From Rhizophagus sp. LPA8_4_AMF (lineage: Eukaryota; Glomeromycota; Glomeromycetes; Glomerales; Glomeraceae): a DNA stretch of 20,235 nt. The translations under genes and the position numbers were made by a program. The notes under the pieces are model-generated. The model was not told where the DNA came from and searched no databases. It saw only the letters and a list, made by a program, of their open reading frames with translations. Shown here in pieces: positions 1 through 10,715 of this stretch; the first letter of the stretch is position 1, and each line of letters starts with the position of its first letter. The stretch lies in the NCBI GenBank assembly GCA_021464525.1, contig JADRCO010001328.1, forward strand, positions 1 through 20,235, read 5' to 3'.

Positions 1-170
1 ATGTGTATAAAAGAATTTTTGCCACGTTTTTTGTATTACGCCATGTTAAAATTTAGCGTTGAAGAGCAAAGCCACTTTAAATTAATAATGTGAAAATGAG
101 GGTGAAGTAAAGGATGTGTATAAAAGAATTTTTGTCACAACTTTTCAGTATTTCTCCATATTAAAATTAA
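1..170. repeat. Two-copy direct repeat, period 113 bp
   Basis: Positions 1 to about 55 recur at 114 to about 170. Both copies begin with ATGTGTATAAAAGAATTTTT and stay clearly alignable through a CCATRTTAAAATT block. Each contains GTATAAAAG, a TATA-box-like string. The first copy may extend beyond the left edge, so the copy number is a minimum. No coding sequence was found in it. It may be a duplicated promoter fragment or simply a short tandem duplication. Confidence 0.7.
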
Positions 171-202
171 AATTTTTGCTACGTTTTTCTGACCCGAGCA
201 AT

Positions 203-212
203 ATATAAATAG
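203..212 (+). promoter_or_regulatory. Possible TATA box
   Basis: The string TATATAAATA lies about 65 bp before an ATG at 270, in a patch (185-300) less AT-rich than its surroundings. The spacing suits a TATA box with a transcription start near 230-240. The only support is the motif and its position in front of the short ORF at 270. Confidence 0.3.
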
Positions 213-269
213 GTAGCAAGAGATCGGCACTCGTTTACTATTCATCTCTTCAAGGGCTAAAATTACGTA

Positions 270-422
270 ATGCCGCCTGGAATTATCCAAAAAAAGGAAG
301 GACCTACCCATATTTTGCCTTTTTATGTATTGCTCTTATATGATAAATTGATAATATATTTGGAATTGATTATATCAAGTAAGAGAATGTTTTATGAATG
401 TAATATATATTTTAATCAATAG
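270..422 (+). CDS. Possible short ORF or first exon, 50 aa
   Basis: An ATG at 270 opens a 50-codon frame starting MPPGIIQKKEGPTHILP and ending with TAG at 420-422. The first 20 or so residues have a mixed composition that could be coding; the rest is Ile/Leu/Tyr-rich and looks like translated AT-rich DNA. It could be the first exon of a gene whose remainder is lost or spliced further right, since candidate donors exist inside it (for example GTAAGA near 380). I found no downstream exon in a consistent frame. I do not recognise the protein, and chance is a real alternative. Confidence 0.2.
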   Translation: MPPGIIQKKEGPTHILPFYVLLLYDKLIIYLELIISSKRMFYECNIYFNQ

Positions 423-3350
423 AATTTTAGACACATTTTATTTAATTACCTCGAATCAAATTTTGTAGTGAGTTCAAAAAAAAAAGGACAAAGCTTTTTT
501 TTAATAGTGGTAAGAGTACATCCTAAATTTTACTTTTAAATTAAAAAAATTAACTAAGTATATTTGATTTAAAATATTTTATTATTTCTCGTTAAGTTCA
601 TATTTATTGAAATGCTACAAAATATTTTATTTATATATGTAAAATGTTTATGCTTGTTTTAAATGTAATAAATATCACTTTTCTAGAATCAACAAACTTA
701 TCATCTTCCAATTCAATTTAAAAATTTAAATTTGAGTTTGAATCAAATCGAATCAAATTAGTCTCGTTTTATGGTCATGTGACTTTACTAATAATATCAC
801 AACTCAATCAGATTCAAAATCAGTTTTTGAGAACGAGAATGTTTTGAGCATAATTTTATATTTCTAAAATTAAGATATAGCAAATAAAGAAAATACACCT
901 GAGCTTCGAACCTTAATTATACTAATGATTCGTCAAACTTATATCGTCATAACAAGCTACTGATCAAAAGTTTATTTTATTAGCCATGATATATACATAT
1001 TCAGAAAGATTTAATACATATCAAAGAAACATGTTTTAAAATCCGAGTTTTATAGATGGATTCAAGTTGGTTTAGAACCTGAACCGAACCGCTTGAGCAA
1101 TCTAACATCCCTAAATTGAGATAAGATTTCAAATTGAAAAAAAAGGTTATAAAATATTTTCATCGATTATTTTCTTAAATAATTCTAAAACAAGTAAAAA
1201 ATAAATTCTTAAGACAGAATATAAAAGAATGGCTTTAATTATATATTTATGTATTTGTTTATTATTTATTATATACTAAAATAAACGCTTTTTAAACCTG
1301 CGAGATAAAGTTATCGTAGCTTGTTGTTATAACCTGCTGTTATGCACGAATTTAAGAGAAATTATAAATTTTACTTTCCTGAAACTGAAGAATTACTTGA
1401 GCGGCAACTACGATGAAAAGCAAAAATTAATATTAAAATATTAATACGTAACCAATCGGTCAATCCGAAAAGTACACGTTTACTCATCGCATACCTTACA
1501 TTCAGGGTATCGTTCTAAAATAAGTATATGTATAAATAAAGTTTGCAAACTAATAAGGTGCTTAGTTGCTACTGTTTCTATCAACATCCAATACTGTCCT
1601 ATTAGAATAGTGAACTATACATTTGAACGAAAGCTAATATCATTCTGCTTAAAAAATAATTATAAAAATTCTTTGACAATTTATATTTATAAAAGCATTT
1701 CATAAGAAAATTTTATTATATTTCAAATACTAATTCAAATAATTTTTAAAAAGTTAGTCACATCAATTGACATCAAATTGAATAGTTAACGTACGTCTTT
1801 TTTTAATAATAATAATAATTAATTCATTTTTTTTTTTTGAAAAAAATAATTTCTAGAAAATAACTAATGCACTAAATTTTGGGATTTGTTTTTTGGATCG
1901 TAATTATAAGAGTAAATTAATTAAAATAATATCCCGTTAAATAATTATCTCCGTTCTAAATATTTTCTCATGCATAAGAAAACTTAAAAACAACAATAAA
2001 TTAAAATTCCGTCTTTAAATGCATTATCAAAACTTCATCAATTTCACGCATAAATCAAAATTGTAAGTCAAAAAGAAAAAATTGAGGACTTTATAACCAA
2101 AAAAATATCCAAATAACAAATTTGTAAATTTTTATTTTTGGATTCAAGGTAGCACAAAATATAAGCAATTAAACTTGACCAAAGAAATAATTTTAGATAA
2201 ATAAGAATTTGTATATCATCATGAACAATACAGTAATAAACTCAAGTATAAAGTAATAAGTGTAAGAATCAGGCGAACAAAATGAAGACTATTGTGTTAC
2301 AAAGAAAATTATTAAATTATTTTAATTATTATTTTTTCACTTTTAAAAAAATTTACATAAAAAAAAAATAAAAAAAATAAAATGAACAATTTAATTTGTT
2401 AAATTACCGAAATAACGTAACTATTCAGTAAATTATATATTTATTATTTCACGAGTTTATTTGTTTACAAGATTTATTTGATGGAATTTTTAAAGTGGTT
2501 GAAAACATGAAATTATGCGAAGATAAATAATTAATCAATAGTTATCAAAAGTTTTAATATTTGAATATCACTCTTCTATCATAGACAAAAAGAACGCAAT
2601 AAATTTTTTTACGGGGATCCTTTTGGCGAATTAGGTTAATTAGGCTATTCTTTTAGTTTTAAAAAATAAATTTATTTTTAATAGTAAAACATTTGACTGT
2701 TATAAAATTCCTAATACTATTTATAAATACTTATTTTAATTATAGAAGACTAGGCTATTACACTTTTAAAACCAAATAAAGTTAAAACGTCAAAGTCTTC
2801 TTTTCTTCGCTTCCAAAGAAAAAATCAAAAATTATGGAAGATCTGCACAAGAATTTTTCATCAGTTCATATCATGGTACTAATGATTATTTGTATTACGT
2901 TATTTACACGCAGAGTTTAATTTCAAAGTACGCAATTTTAGATAACCTATTTTAAGCGCAAATTCATATCTATCGGAAAACTCCGATTATTTTGTAAAAG
3001 AAATAGAAGGATAAAATCATTAAATAGAATCAAATTATTTGAATATAAAAAAAAGAAAAAAACACAGTTGATATAAAAAGACAGACCACGTATTGTAAAG
3101 AAGGAAAAAACCCAAAAAAGAAAACCTCGCTTCTACCGAAAATAGTCGCATGTTAACATTATCGTTTATTTAAATAAAATTTATTTTCTCATAAATTGAT
3201 TACAAACTCGGGATACAACAAATAATAATTCTCCATAATTCCATAATTCCCTATTATCAAATATAAAATTGAAATAAAAAAAATATATATACATAAAAAA
3301 AAAAATTCCTAACTTAAAAAATATTCGTATAATAAAATCACAACTTTAAT
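423..3350. other. Gene-poor AT-rich spacer
   Basis: This stretch of about 2.9 kb is very AT-rich, with many A and T runs, and is stopped frequently in all frames. No open frame of useful length and no RNA gene was recognised. A patch at about 1076-1116 reads on the minus strand as AGGGATGTTAG followed by GGTTCGGTTC. That resembles the ends of some hAT-type non-autonomous elements, but no matching opposite end was found. A 28-codon ORF at 2834-2920 is too short to support. Confidence 0.6.
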
Positions 3351-6300
3351 CTACTCATCGTCAGGTTCGTGTTCACTATGAAGCATTTTTAATAATTCTT
3401 GTCTTAATTCCGGGAATGCATTATTGAAACGTTTCCATTTAGTTCGATTCATTTCTTGTACTATTTTTTGAATATCATCAACATTCGCGTGATAATGTCT
3501 TCAAAAAAAAAAATAAGATTATAGCATCGACCATACATTTTTTTTTTTAAAAAAAAAAGAATAAATATTTAAAATTAACATACATTACTTCAGGAAACCA
3601 TTCCTTCCAACGTCTCTGATATGGTAACAAGTAAAATAACTCAATCTCAGCTAGAACCTAAGAGAATATTAAAAATATTTTAGTATCATAATAATTTTTT
3701 ATTGTTATACTAAGTTATATTACCTGTGCCTTCTGCGTCAAATAAGCAGCTCTATTATTATTTGTTTGTATCTCATTATTGAGTAACCCAATAAGCAAAT
3801 TCATAAGATATACAACAACCAAGAGTGAGAACAAGACAATCAAAATTACAAGTGATGGATTGTTTAAATATGACCAATTAGATAATGCGCCTGAATCACC
3901 TATAAATTAAAAAGATACTTAGTTGTAAAAACGATTAAAATTATTCAAAATTAAATTTAAAGATACCTGTTAAGAATTTGTACATTGCAAAAAGAGATGT
4001 TTTAAAATCTATAAACATATTTGCATTTTCATTAGGTGGTTGAATCAAAAATGTGTTAGAATCCATAGTCCCATTTTCGAATATTAGATTATAAGTAGAT
4101 GCTAGATTCCAAGGATTATTGGGATCATTATTAATAGTACGTTGTTCAAATGAAAAATCAGATCTTGGTAATAATAAAATATAACACGCATGTGCAAAAC
4201 TTATTATAACAATAAATAAGAGTATTAAAAAGGAAATAATCTTTTTTGCAGCATAAATCATGATTGCAAAGTACATGCCAAAATATTCTAATGCTCTAAA
4301 AAATAACAAAAACTTTATATCTAAAAATAAGCATGAAAAGGAAAGTAATTGAACTATCTTATCATTCATTTCACCAATTTGAAGCCAATAAATAGAAGTA
4401 TAAATTGGAAGCACATATGCAATTATATCTAAAATTTTAAATAATATATAATTAATAAATTTTTTTTCTAAAAATACCATAAATTGATAAGATTTATACT
4501 TATTTACCAAATATATTCCAAAAATCACAAATCCATTTAAAAGGGGCATAAATAAACTGACGAACTTCGAAACTCAAATGAATAAATCCAAATACAATTG
4601 AAGCAATCAAAAGATTTTTTCGAGCATCATCATCAATATATTGTTGAGGAATTGTTGCAGCAGCAGTGAAACATCCAAGTAAAGCCATAAATCCAATCCA
4701 AATTATTGAATAATAGAATCTTCCATAGGTATTCCATTTAAAATTAATTATTGCTTCACCATTCCATGTATCATAGATATCCTTGTTCATTGTAGTTTCA
4801 ACAAATGGACTAGTTTGAGGCTTAAATAATTCTAAAAACCAACTATAACGTTGTGGATAATTAATGAATTTAATATAAGGAACTATAAAAGTAATCGTTG
4901 GTGTTTTTTTTGCTGTAAATAATCCATAGAATATATAATATGTAGCAGAAAATATTTCCTTTGTAATAATATTACTAATTAAATGATATTTTGATAATAT
5001 ATAAAATATAGCAATATAAATGGGGAAAAGTAAGATCATTATTATGAGGATTAATAATTGAAAGAGATCATATATATTGTATATGAGCCTATGATTTCTT
5101 TCTAATTTGAACATAAACACATTATATTTTAACCATGGAATGGATCGAGTTAAATCAACTAATTGAAGAAGTTGAAGAGAATTAAGATGTTCATTTTTAC
5201 GTTGTAATTCTACCGTATAAAAAGGACGATCTATAATCATTTTGGTTTCATGTGTATATCTTGAAATATATCCCGGATAATTTTCATTAAATGATTCCAT
5301 GTTAGAAGTAATAATACTTAAAAACATCCAATTGTTTCCTAAATCTTTTTTAAACAGATTTATACAATTCATATAGATTTCTTCTATTAAATTTAAATCA
5401 TGTTCTTCAATTGCAAATTTTAATAATTCAGCACCATATTTCAGAAAAGTTTCCTTATTACCACCATTTACATATGAAACCCAATTCCCACATTTTTTAA
5501 AACTATAATTATCCGGTAAAGGTAAATTAGATTGTGAAGTATCATCATGATAAGGTTTTAATAATTCTTTCAAATCTTTAAACTTTTCGCGTCTTTCAGA
5601 AGTTATATTTACTAAAGGCTTGGTTAACTCCATATAATTCCAATAAATTAAAGAAATAGATTTCTTATTTTCATAATAATGATAAATTAAAAAACCTATT
5701 GTTGTAATTATAATAATATCATTATCATTAAATGATTCAATTTCAAGTAATTTAATTTGTCGAGTGTCCCAAATGTGAAATGGTGTAGTTTCTTCGTCAA
5801 TTAATTTCTTTTTTTTATAAACTCCCAACCATATTTTATCAAGTCCAATAATTTGAATTTTCCATAATTTATCAGTTTTTATCTTTCGTTTTAATAAATG
5901 ACGATCTGGATCCGTATGTAACAGATTCTTGAATTCTTTTTCAGAATTTAATACTTTTTTAAACAATTCACGTATTTTATTCATATATGGATTAAATAAA
6001 TTAATATTTAAATGTTCATCGAAATGGTCATTATTGTCTTCAATAATTTGTATATCTGAATTTTGGGATGAAAAATTTATTTTTGATAAATTTTCTTCTA
6101 ATTTAATCTTCCAAACATCATCATCTAAAATTCCAAATACGTATTTTTCTGTAGTTTGAATAATTTCATACTTTGTTCCTATAATAGACTCTTGAATTTC
6201 ACTACTTAACAGGGGAAATAATAAGGGTAATGAGGGAAATAAACCAAGATATTTGGTCAATTTATATGGTGAAGCATCTGAATAATGGAAGAAGGAAAAT

Positions 6301-7349
6301 TGTAATTAATACTTAATATTTGGAAAAAAATAAAATAAAATAAAATAGTACCATTTATATCCAAAGAAACAATATGAATCGCTAATTCGATAGAATAAAT
6401 GATAATTTTATCCATAATTCTTAGAAAAATAAATTTATCACTACTGGAAATTCTGATATCATTTTTAAACTCCCGCTCGCTGTCACGTGACTAATAAAAA
6501 TAAATAAATATATTAATTATATACCGTAAATATAATAATAACTTAAATAGTTTTAACGAGTATTAATTACCTTAAACTCCTTATACTCCTTATCATTAAT
6601 ATAAAATACTTTTATACCTTTTTTAGTAACAAGGTCCCATTCATAAATGGATCTATTTGAAAATAGATAAAGTTTATCGGCATATTTTGATATATTTATC
6701 ACCTCAAAATGTTCAGGTATCTCGTAAATATTTTTACAAAACCATTTGTTATTTTTAGTTTCTGTAGAATAAATCCAAATAATATTATACTTTTGGTAAT
6801 TAAATTCACTGCATATATCCCAATTACCATATAAAATAAATTCATTATTATTATTAAAATTATAATACCACGAACAATTTGGATAAGTTATTTTCAAATG
6901 TAAATTTAGTTCAATTTCCTGACTATTATTATTAATATCAATTATTTCTATGTAATGAATATAAATTTAATAAATATTAACTAATGTATTAAATAAATAC
7001 ATAATCAAATAATCAAATAATTCTTACTTGGGTAACACTTGTTTTTCTCGTAAACCGTATACGCAAGTTTCTTATCATCGGAAACACGTATTTGGTCTAT
7101 ACTTTTATCTATTATTTCAGGAGAATCTGATTTAGTAAGTTGTCCCTCTATACCTTCAGCATTCCAACCGACGATTGAATGATTTTTTGGATTGTAAGTA
7201 ACAAGATATGTTCCATCTGGGGATACTTCTATAATAGGTTTATTGATACGCGGTTTATCTACATCGTCATCGTCAACGATATCGAGATCGTCGTCACTAT
7301 CTTTAGTGATATCGTCGTCAGTTTCACTAATGCTTATGTTAAAACTCAT
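3351..7349 (-). CDS. TRP-like ion-transport protein with N-terminal propeller, 8 exons, 1155 aa
   Basis: Probable cation channel or sensor in a membrane. The model has eight exons on the minus strand: 7349-7028, 6947-6571, 6490-6352, 6277-4508, 4428-3967, 3899-3724, 3657-3584 and 3498-3351. The total is 3468 nt, all phases agree, and every intron is GT-AG and 66-85 bp. The protein starts with an acidic Asp-rich stretch (about 8-35), then beta-propeller-like strands such as VSPDGTYLVTY and IIWIYSTETKNNKWF. From about residue 686 come hydrophobic helices (686-708, 800-823, 836-851, about 870-885), an S4-S5-like part with FRALEYFGMYFAIM, a pore-like loop with KFLTGDSGALSNW, and an S6-like helix with YLMNLLIGLLNNEI. 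This layout matches the Ion_trans family, and the S6 string resembles TRP channels. The intron at 4429-4507 has a closer acceptor that would give only 40 nt; I preferred 79 nt because it joins FWNIF to DIIAYVLP. The ligand and the ion are unknown. Confidence 0.85.
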
Positions 7350-7890
7350 TGGAACTTGGAAAGTATTTTTTTAATTTTTATTATTTATATATATACGTAT
7401 ATATATATATTTTTTAAAAAAATTAAGGAGCTATGATTCTAAAGATTATCGCTTTTTATCTTTAAAATAAATTTAAACTGTCTGTTACACTACATGCATA
7501 ATATGGGAATTTATTTTTTTCGGTTCCACATGCACACTGCAGATTACAAATATAAGATCATTTGATCATGTCCCCATAAAATTTTTATTGTAATGGCTTT
7601 AAAAGATTAGACTTTTTCTATTGAGGGTTTTACGACATCAAATAATTTTACTGAATATGTAAATACAGGAAAATAACAACAATATTAATATTACCTTTCT
7701 TGGTTGCGTATGCATTCTGAGAATAACAAAAATTCATTATATGGATTTATTAGAACGTTTGTCATTACAAAAAAGAGATAAGGTTGTCCAGGATCATTTG
7801 AAATTGATTTCCGTTATAATTTACCCATTAAATTAAATCAAAAAACTGATTACGTAATAAATTAGCATGATCTTTGATTTTCCTCTTTGG
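7350..7890. other. Upstream spacer of the channel gene
   Basis: This is the left part of the region between the divergently transcribed channel gene and the repeat-protein gene. A TA-rich stretch at about 7385-7410 (TATATATA around ACGTAT) lies 35-60 bp before the channel gene's ATG and could serve as its TATA region on the minus strand. Between 7740 and 7890 there are short, broken coding-like reads in more than one frame, including one with FEIDFRYNLPIKLNQKTDY at about 7800-7860. They may belong to the decayed gene that follows. Confidence 0.4.
7846..7858. promoter_or_regulatory. TTACGTAA-type site before the signal-peptide ORF
   Basis: CTGATTACGTAAT lies 32 bp before the ATG at 7891. It shares its first 13 bases with the perfect palindrome at 8582-8597. 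TTACGTAA is a known core for some bZIP transcription factors; that it is used here is inference. Confidence 0.25.
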
Positions 7891-8179
7891 ATGAAATTCA
7901 CAAGGTTACAATTGATAATGTTACTCTCTTTTTTTTTTGCTTTCTCGATCACTCCTGCCAGTACAGCGGCTGATAATGCCTATCCTGAGATGCACAGTTT
8001 ATTATTTAGTAATATAAAGGAAAGGAAAGGTGCATAAGTAATTATTATTAACGACAAACATGAAGAATGGCCTAAATTTATTAGTGGTCTAATTAGTGAA
8101 CAGAGATCATAAAGTTAAGATAGCTTATATTGGTTTAAGCAAATCAACCTTTACGAATGACAAAGTGCAAAAAATTTAA
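7891..8179 (+). pseudogene. Small secreted-protein ORF, probably the start of a decayed gene
   Basis: ATG at 7891 opens a 48-codon frame ending with TAA at 8035-8037. Its product has a typical signal peptide: a Lys/Arg start (MKFTRLQ), a hydrophobic core rich in Leu and Phe, then SITPASTAA, a plausible cleavage site, followed by DNAYPEMHSLL. The same frame stays coding-like past the TAA (VIIINDKHEEWPKFISGLIS) to a stop at 8110-8112. A neighbouring frame then reads HKVKIAYIGLSKSTFTNDK up to 8179. The simplest reading is a host gene for a secreted protein that has lost its frame. A genuine 48-aa secreted peptide is the alternative. I do not recognise the family. No splice sites that remove the interruptions were evident. 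Confidence 0.4.
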
Positions 8180-8681
8180 AAATTTCTAATAATTAGCTCT
8201 CTCGCTGATTAATTCAAATTTTTACATTATGTATCAAATTGATCCTACAATAAAACATATGACGTAACATCTTAACACATCTTAACATGCAAAAAATAGT
8301 ATTTGGTATATTATATATTTTTCGATTGTGAATGGTCGTTTACACCATGTGATTGAAAATGCTGATCGTCAACACATTTTTAATGCATTGTACTTGTTTA
8401 TTCATTGTACGGAAATTTTTTAATCTTGAAATTTCTTCCCTCAGACGTTCGTTAAACGTTTAAATGCATCATGTAGATTCACGATCCCTTATCAGGAATC
8501 CTTTTTTCTAGAATATTATATAATTATTCTCGATCTGCAAACGTGAAAGTAAAAAAGAAATCTGCGTTACAGTCCATTACTCTGATTACGTAATCAGTAA
8601 GGCTCTAATGATAAACAATACGTAATTAATATTCGTTATACAAAAAATAGGTTATTTTTTTTTTGCCCGTTTTCTTTCATA
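8180..8681. other. Non-coding spacer
   Basis: AT-rich sequence with no supported gene. It carries the palindrome listed separately at 8582-8597 and a small direct repeat of CATCTTAACA at about 8270-8287. Confidence 0.5.
8582..8597. promoter_or_regulatory. Perfect 16-bp palindrome CTGATTACGTAATCAG
   Basis: CTGATTACGTAATCAG equals its own reverse complement. Its centre, TTACGTAA, is a known bZIP-type binding core. It lies about 385 bp before the start of the repeat-protein gene and about 270 bp before its TATA box. Binding is inferred only from the motif. Confidence 0.35.
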
Positions 8682-8810
8682 CTATAGTATATCATTTTTT
8701 TTTTTGGTTTTTTTTGAATGATTTCTATTTGAAAGACATTGTATTGTAAACTTTTAAGGTTCTATAGTGTAGCATTTATTTTGAATGATTATATTTGAAA
8801 GGCATTGTTT
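8682..8810. repeat. Imperfect tandem direct repeat, two copies
   Basis: The segment 8682-8745 and the segment 8762-8810 share CTATAGTRTA, then a T-rich part, then TTTTGAATGATT, ATTTGAAAG and CATTGT in the same order. The first copy has a longer T run. The repeat ends about 40 bp before the TATA box of the next gene, so it sits in the proximal promoter region. Confidence 0.6.
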
Positions 8811-8850
8811 TACTTCTAAATATAGGCAACTATTTGAAAGAACAAAGGAA

Positions 8851-8860
8851 TATATAAATA
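8851..8860 (+). promoter_or_regulatory. TATA box of the repeat-protein gene
   Basis: TATATAAATA lies 120 bp before the ATG at 8981. Transcription would start near 8885, followed by a leader with an A/T run and a CT-rich stretch (TTTCTTTCTCTTTCTCTTT, about 8905-8923). The same TATATAAATA string occurs at 203. Confidence 0.5.
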
Positions 8861-8980
8861 CTAATTGTCTTATCTAAAACAAAAAAAAAAAAAATTTTTT
8901 TTTTTTCTTTCTCTTTCTCTTTATTCAAAAAAGAATTATTTTTTCTATTTTTACTTACAATAACAAATACCGTTCCTGTG

Positions 8981-10715
8981 ATGTTTTTAAAAAGGCATGC
9001 AATTAAAAATGCACGTAATTCACGCCTTTCTTTAGAAAATAATAGTCAACAATTACAACAACAATCAATTAGTTCCAGTTCGGATAGTTCACTATCATTA
9101 ACAAGTTCTTCGAACGCAAGACGTTCTTCTAATATTACTTCAATACCTGAAAATATTGAAGCTCATCCGGTATCTTTTGATGAACATGATGATAGTGGTA
9201 AAATACGTAGACTGCGTAGATCCGCATCTTCTTACTCTTTTAAAAAAATTCAAGATACGAGAAGACATTCCGTCGGTGCTATTTATGTCAAACAAAATAT
9301 CGAACAAAATATCGAACAAAAAAGATTTGAACCTTGCTGTGATCCTAAAATTATTAAAGAATTAAATGAACTTTCACAAGAAAGTTACGAAATTGTTAAA
9401 TGTTCAAAAATGCAAAATGATAAAAAATGGTATTTAAAAAAGCTCAAAGTACGTTGCCATCAAGGGCAAAAAAGTCATACAGTAACCGCAAAACGTATTA
9501 AAAATGGAAAGATGGTATGATTTTAATTTGAAATTTTTTTTTTTATTTTCAATCTCATGAATTAAAATAATTTTTTTTTTTTACAGGTTATAATTAAACG
9601 CATTGAAAAGGTAGTGTGCTATTTTATTAAATCTTTTTTCTTTTCGTACTTTTTTACTAACGCTAATACTAAAATTCTCTTGGATAAATTAGAAAAACCT
9701 TACATATTTGGATTATTACAAACCTGCATGTAATGTTGGTGCGGACTGCGAATGCGCTGGATGCGGTATCTCAAAGTTACAATCATCTTCTCCTCCTTCA
9801 ATTCTTTCAACAAGATCATCCAATCCAACGATCCGAATTGCGTTCAATGAAGAATCGATTATTAAAACTGTAGCTGTTGATCCAAGTGAACAAATCTCTT
9901 CACAAAATTTTGATTCAATTCAAAATTCTCCTCCACAAACATCAATTCTTAATAATTCTTTTCAACATTCAATTAACAATAATTCACTTAATTCACCAAG
10001 AACGTCAGTTCATAATATTCAATCTCAATATAATAATTCTCCAAGATCATCAATTTATAATATTCAATCTCAATATAATAAGTCTCCAAGATCATCAATT
10101 TATAACATTCAATCTCAATATAATAATAATTCTCCAAGATCTTCAGTTCATAATATCCAATCTCATTATATTAATAATTCTCCAAGATCTTCGGTTTATA
10201 ATATTCAATCTCAATATAATAATAATTCTCCAAGATCTTCGGTTTATAATATTCAATCTCAACCTAATACTTCTCGTTCCAATATACCCAACTCGGTAGG
10301 CTTTACACTAATTGTCCGACAAATCGATAAGTTGAAGAAAGAATCGACATTTTCAACTTCTATTAATTATCCTACTGCATCTTTTAATTCTCATACTGCA
10401 TCTATTAATTCTCGTACTGCATCTATTAATTCTCAATCTCAATCTCAATCTTCTCCTGCTTTGTCTATTAAATCTGATTCTTCCTCAATGTTTGTACAAC
10501 CACCTTCCATACATTCATATTTACCGATTGAATTGCAAAGTTTACAAGCGAATATTAATGAACTTCCTGCCTATATAGACTATTTTGATGATGGGAGATA
10601 TTATTATTATATTACCAAAATTCATGGCGTCAGGCAAAGAAAGTTAAAGAAACCTTCCAGTTGGTTTAAAAAAAAGTATTTTAAAGTTAATTGGGACGAA
10701 TATTTAAATAATTAA
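8981..10715 (+). CDS. Low-complexity basic protein with SPRSS repeats, 3 exons, 526 aa; function unknown
   Basis: Exons are 8981-9514, 9587-9610 and 9693-10715; the introns are 72 and 82 bp, GT-AG, all in phase 0, and the second has CTAAC as a possible branch site near 9658. Exon 2 is a 24-nt microexon coding for VIIKRIEK. The start is the ATG at 8981. The protein is Ser/Asn/Gln-rich. Residues 31-50 are a Ser-rich run. RRSAS and RRHSV further on fit the RRxS pattern used by protein kinase A. Residues about 140-186 are basic. A Cys cluster (C199, C205, C207, C210) follows the second intron. Residues about 286-376 hold six copies of a 15-18-residue unit around SPRSSVYNIQSQY, then a shorter TASINS repeat. 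The C-terminus is Tyr-rich then Lys-rich (about 480-520). No known domain was recognised. If the second intron is retained, the frame stays open for 41 more codons and ends at a TAA just inside exon 3, so a short isoform is possible. Confidence 0.7.
9990..10265 (+). repeat. Coding tandem repeat, six units of about 45-54 bp
   Basis: Six in-frame copies of a unit read as NNSPRSSVYNIQSQY occur in exon 3 of the repeat-protein gene. Unit length varies by whole codons through added Asn codons (AAT). Later units are closest to each other, with CCAAGATCTTCGGTTTATAA shared. The whole-codon length changes suggest that the repeat is kept as protein sequence. SP and RSS give many potential phosphorylation sites. 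Confidence 0.85.

Noticed and set aside
1076-1116. Possible hAT-type element end (minus strand AGGGATGTTAG then GGTTCGGTTC)
   Set aside because: No matching opposite end or target-site duplication could be found to the left, so an element cannot be delimited.
2834-2920. 28-codon ORF with a hydrophobic stretch (HIMVLMIICITLF)
   Set aside because: Too short, with no clear cleavage site, promoter or downstream exon; expected by chance in 3 kb of AT-rich DNA.
4468-4507. Alternative 40-bp intron in the channel gene
   Set aside because: It is phase-consistent, but shorter than every other intron in the window (66-85 bp) and adds 13 residues that break the FWNIF-DIIAY join expected in the family.
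9877-10299. Second open frame over the SPRSS repeat (140 codons, Ile/Leu/Gln-rich)
   Set aside because: It is a shadow of the repeat in another frame. The SPRSS frame joins upstream exons by proper splice sites and ends at a normal stop.
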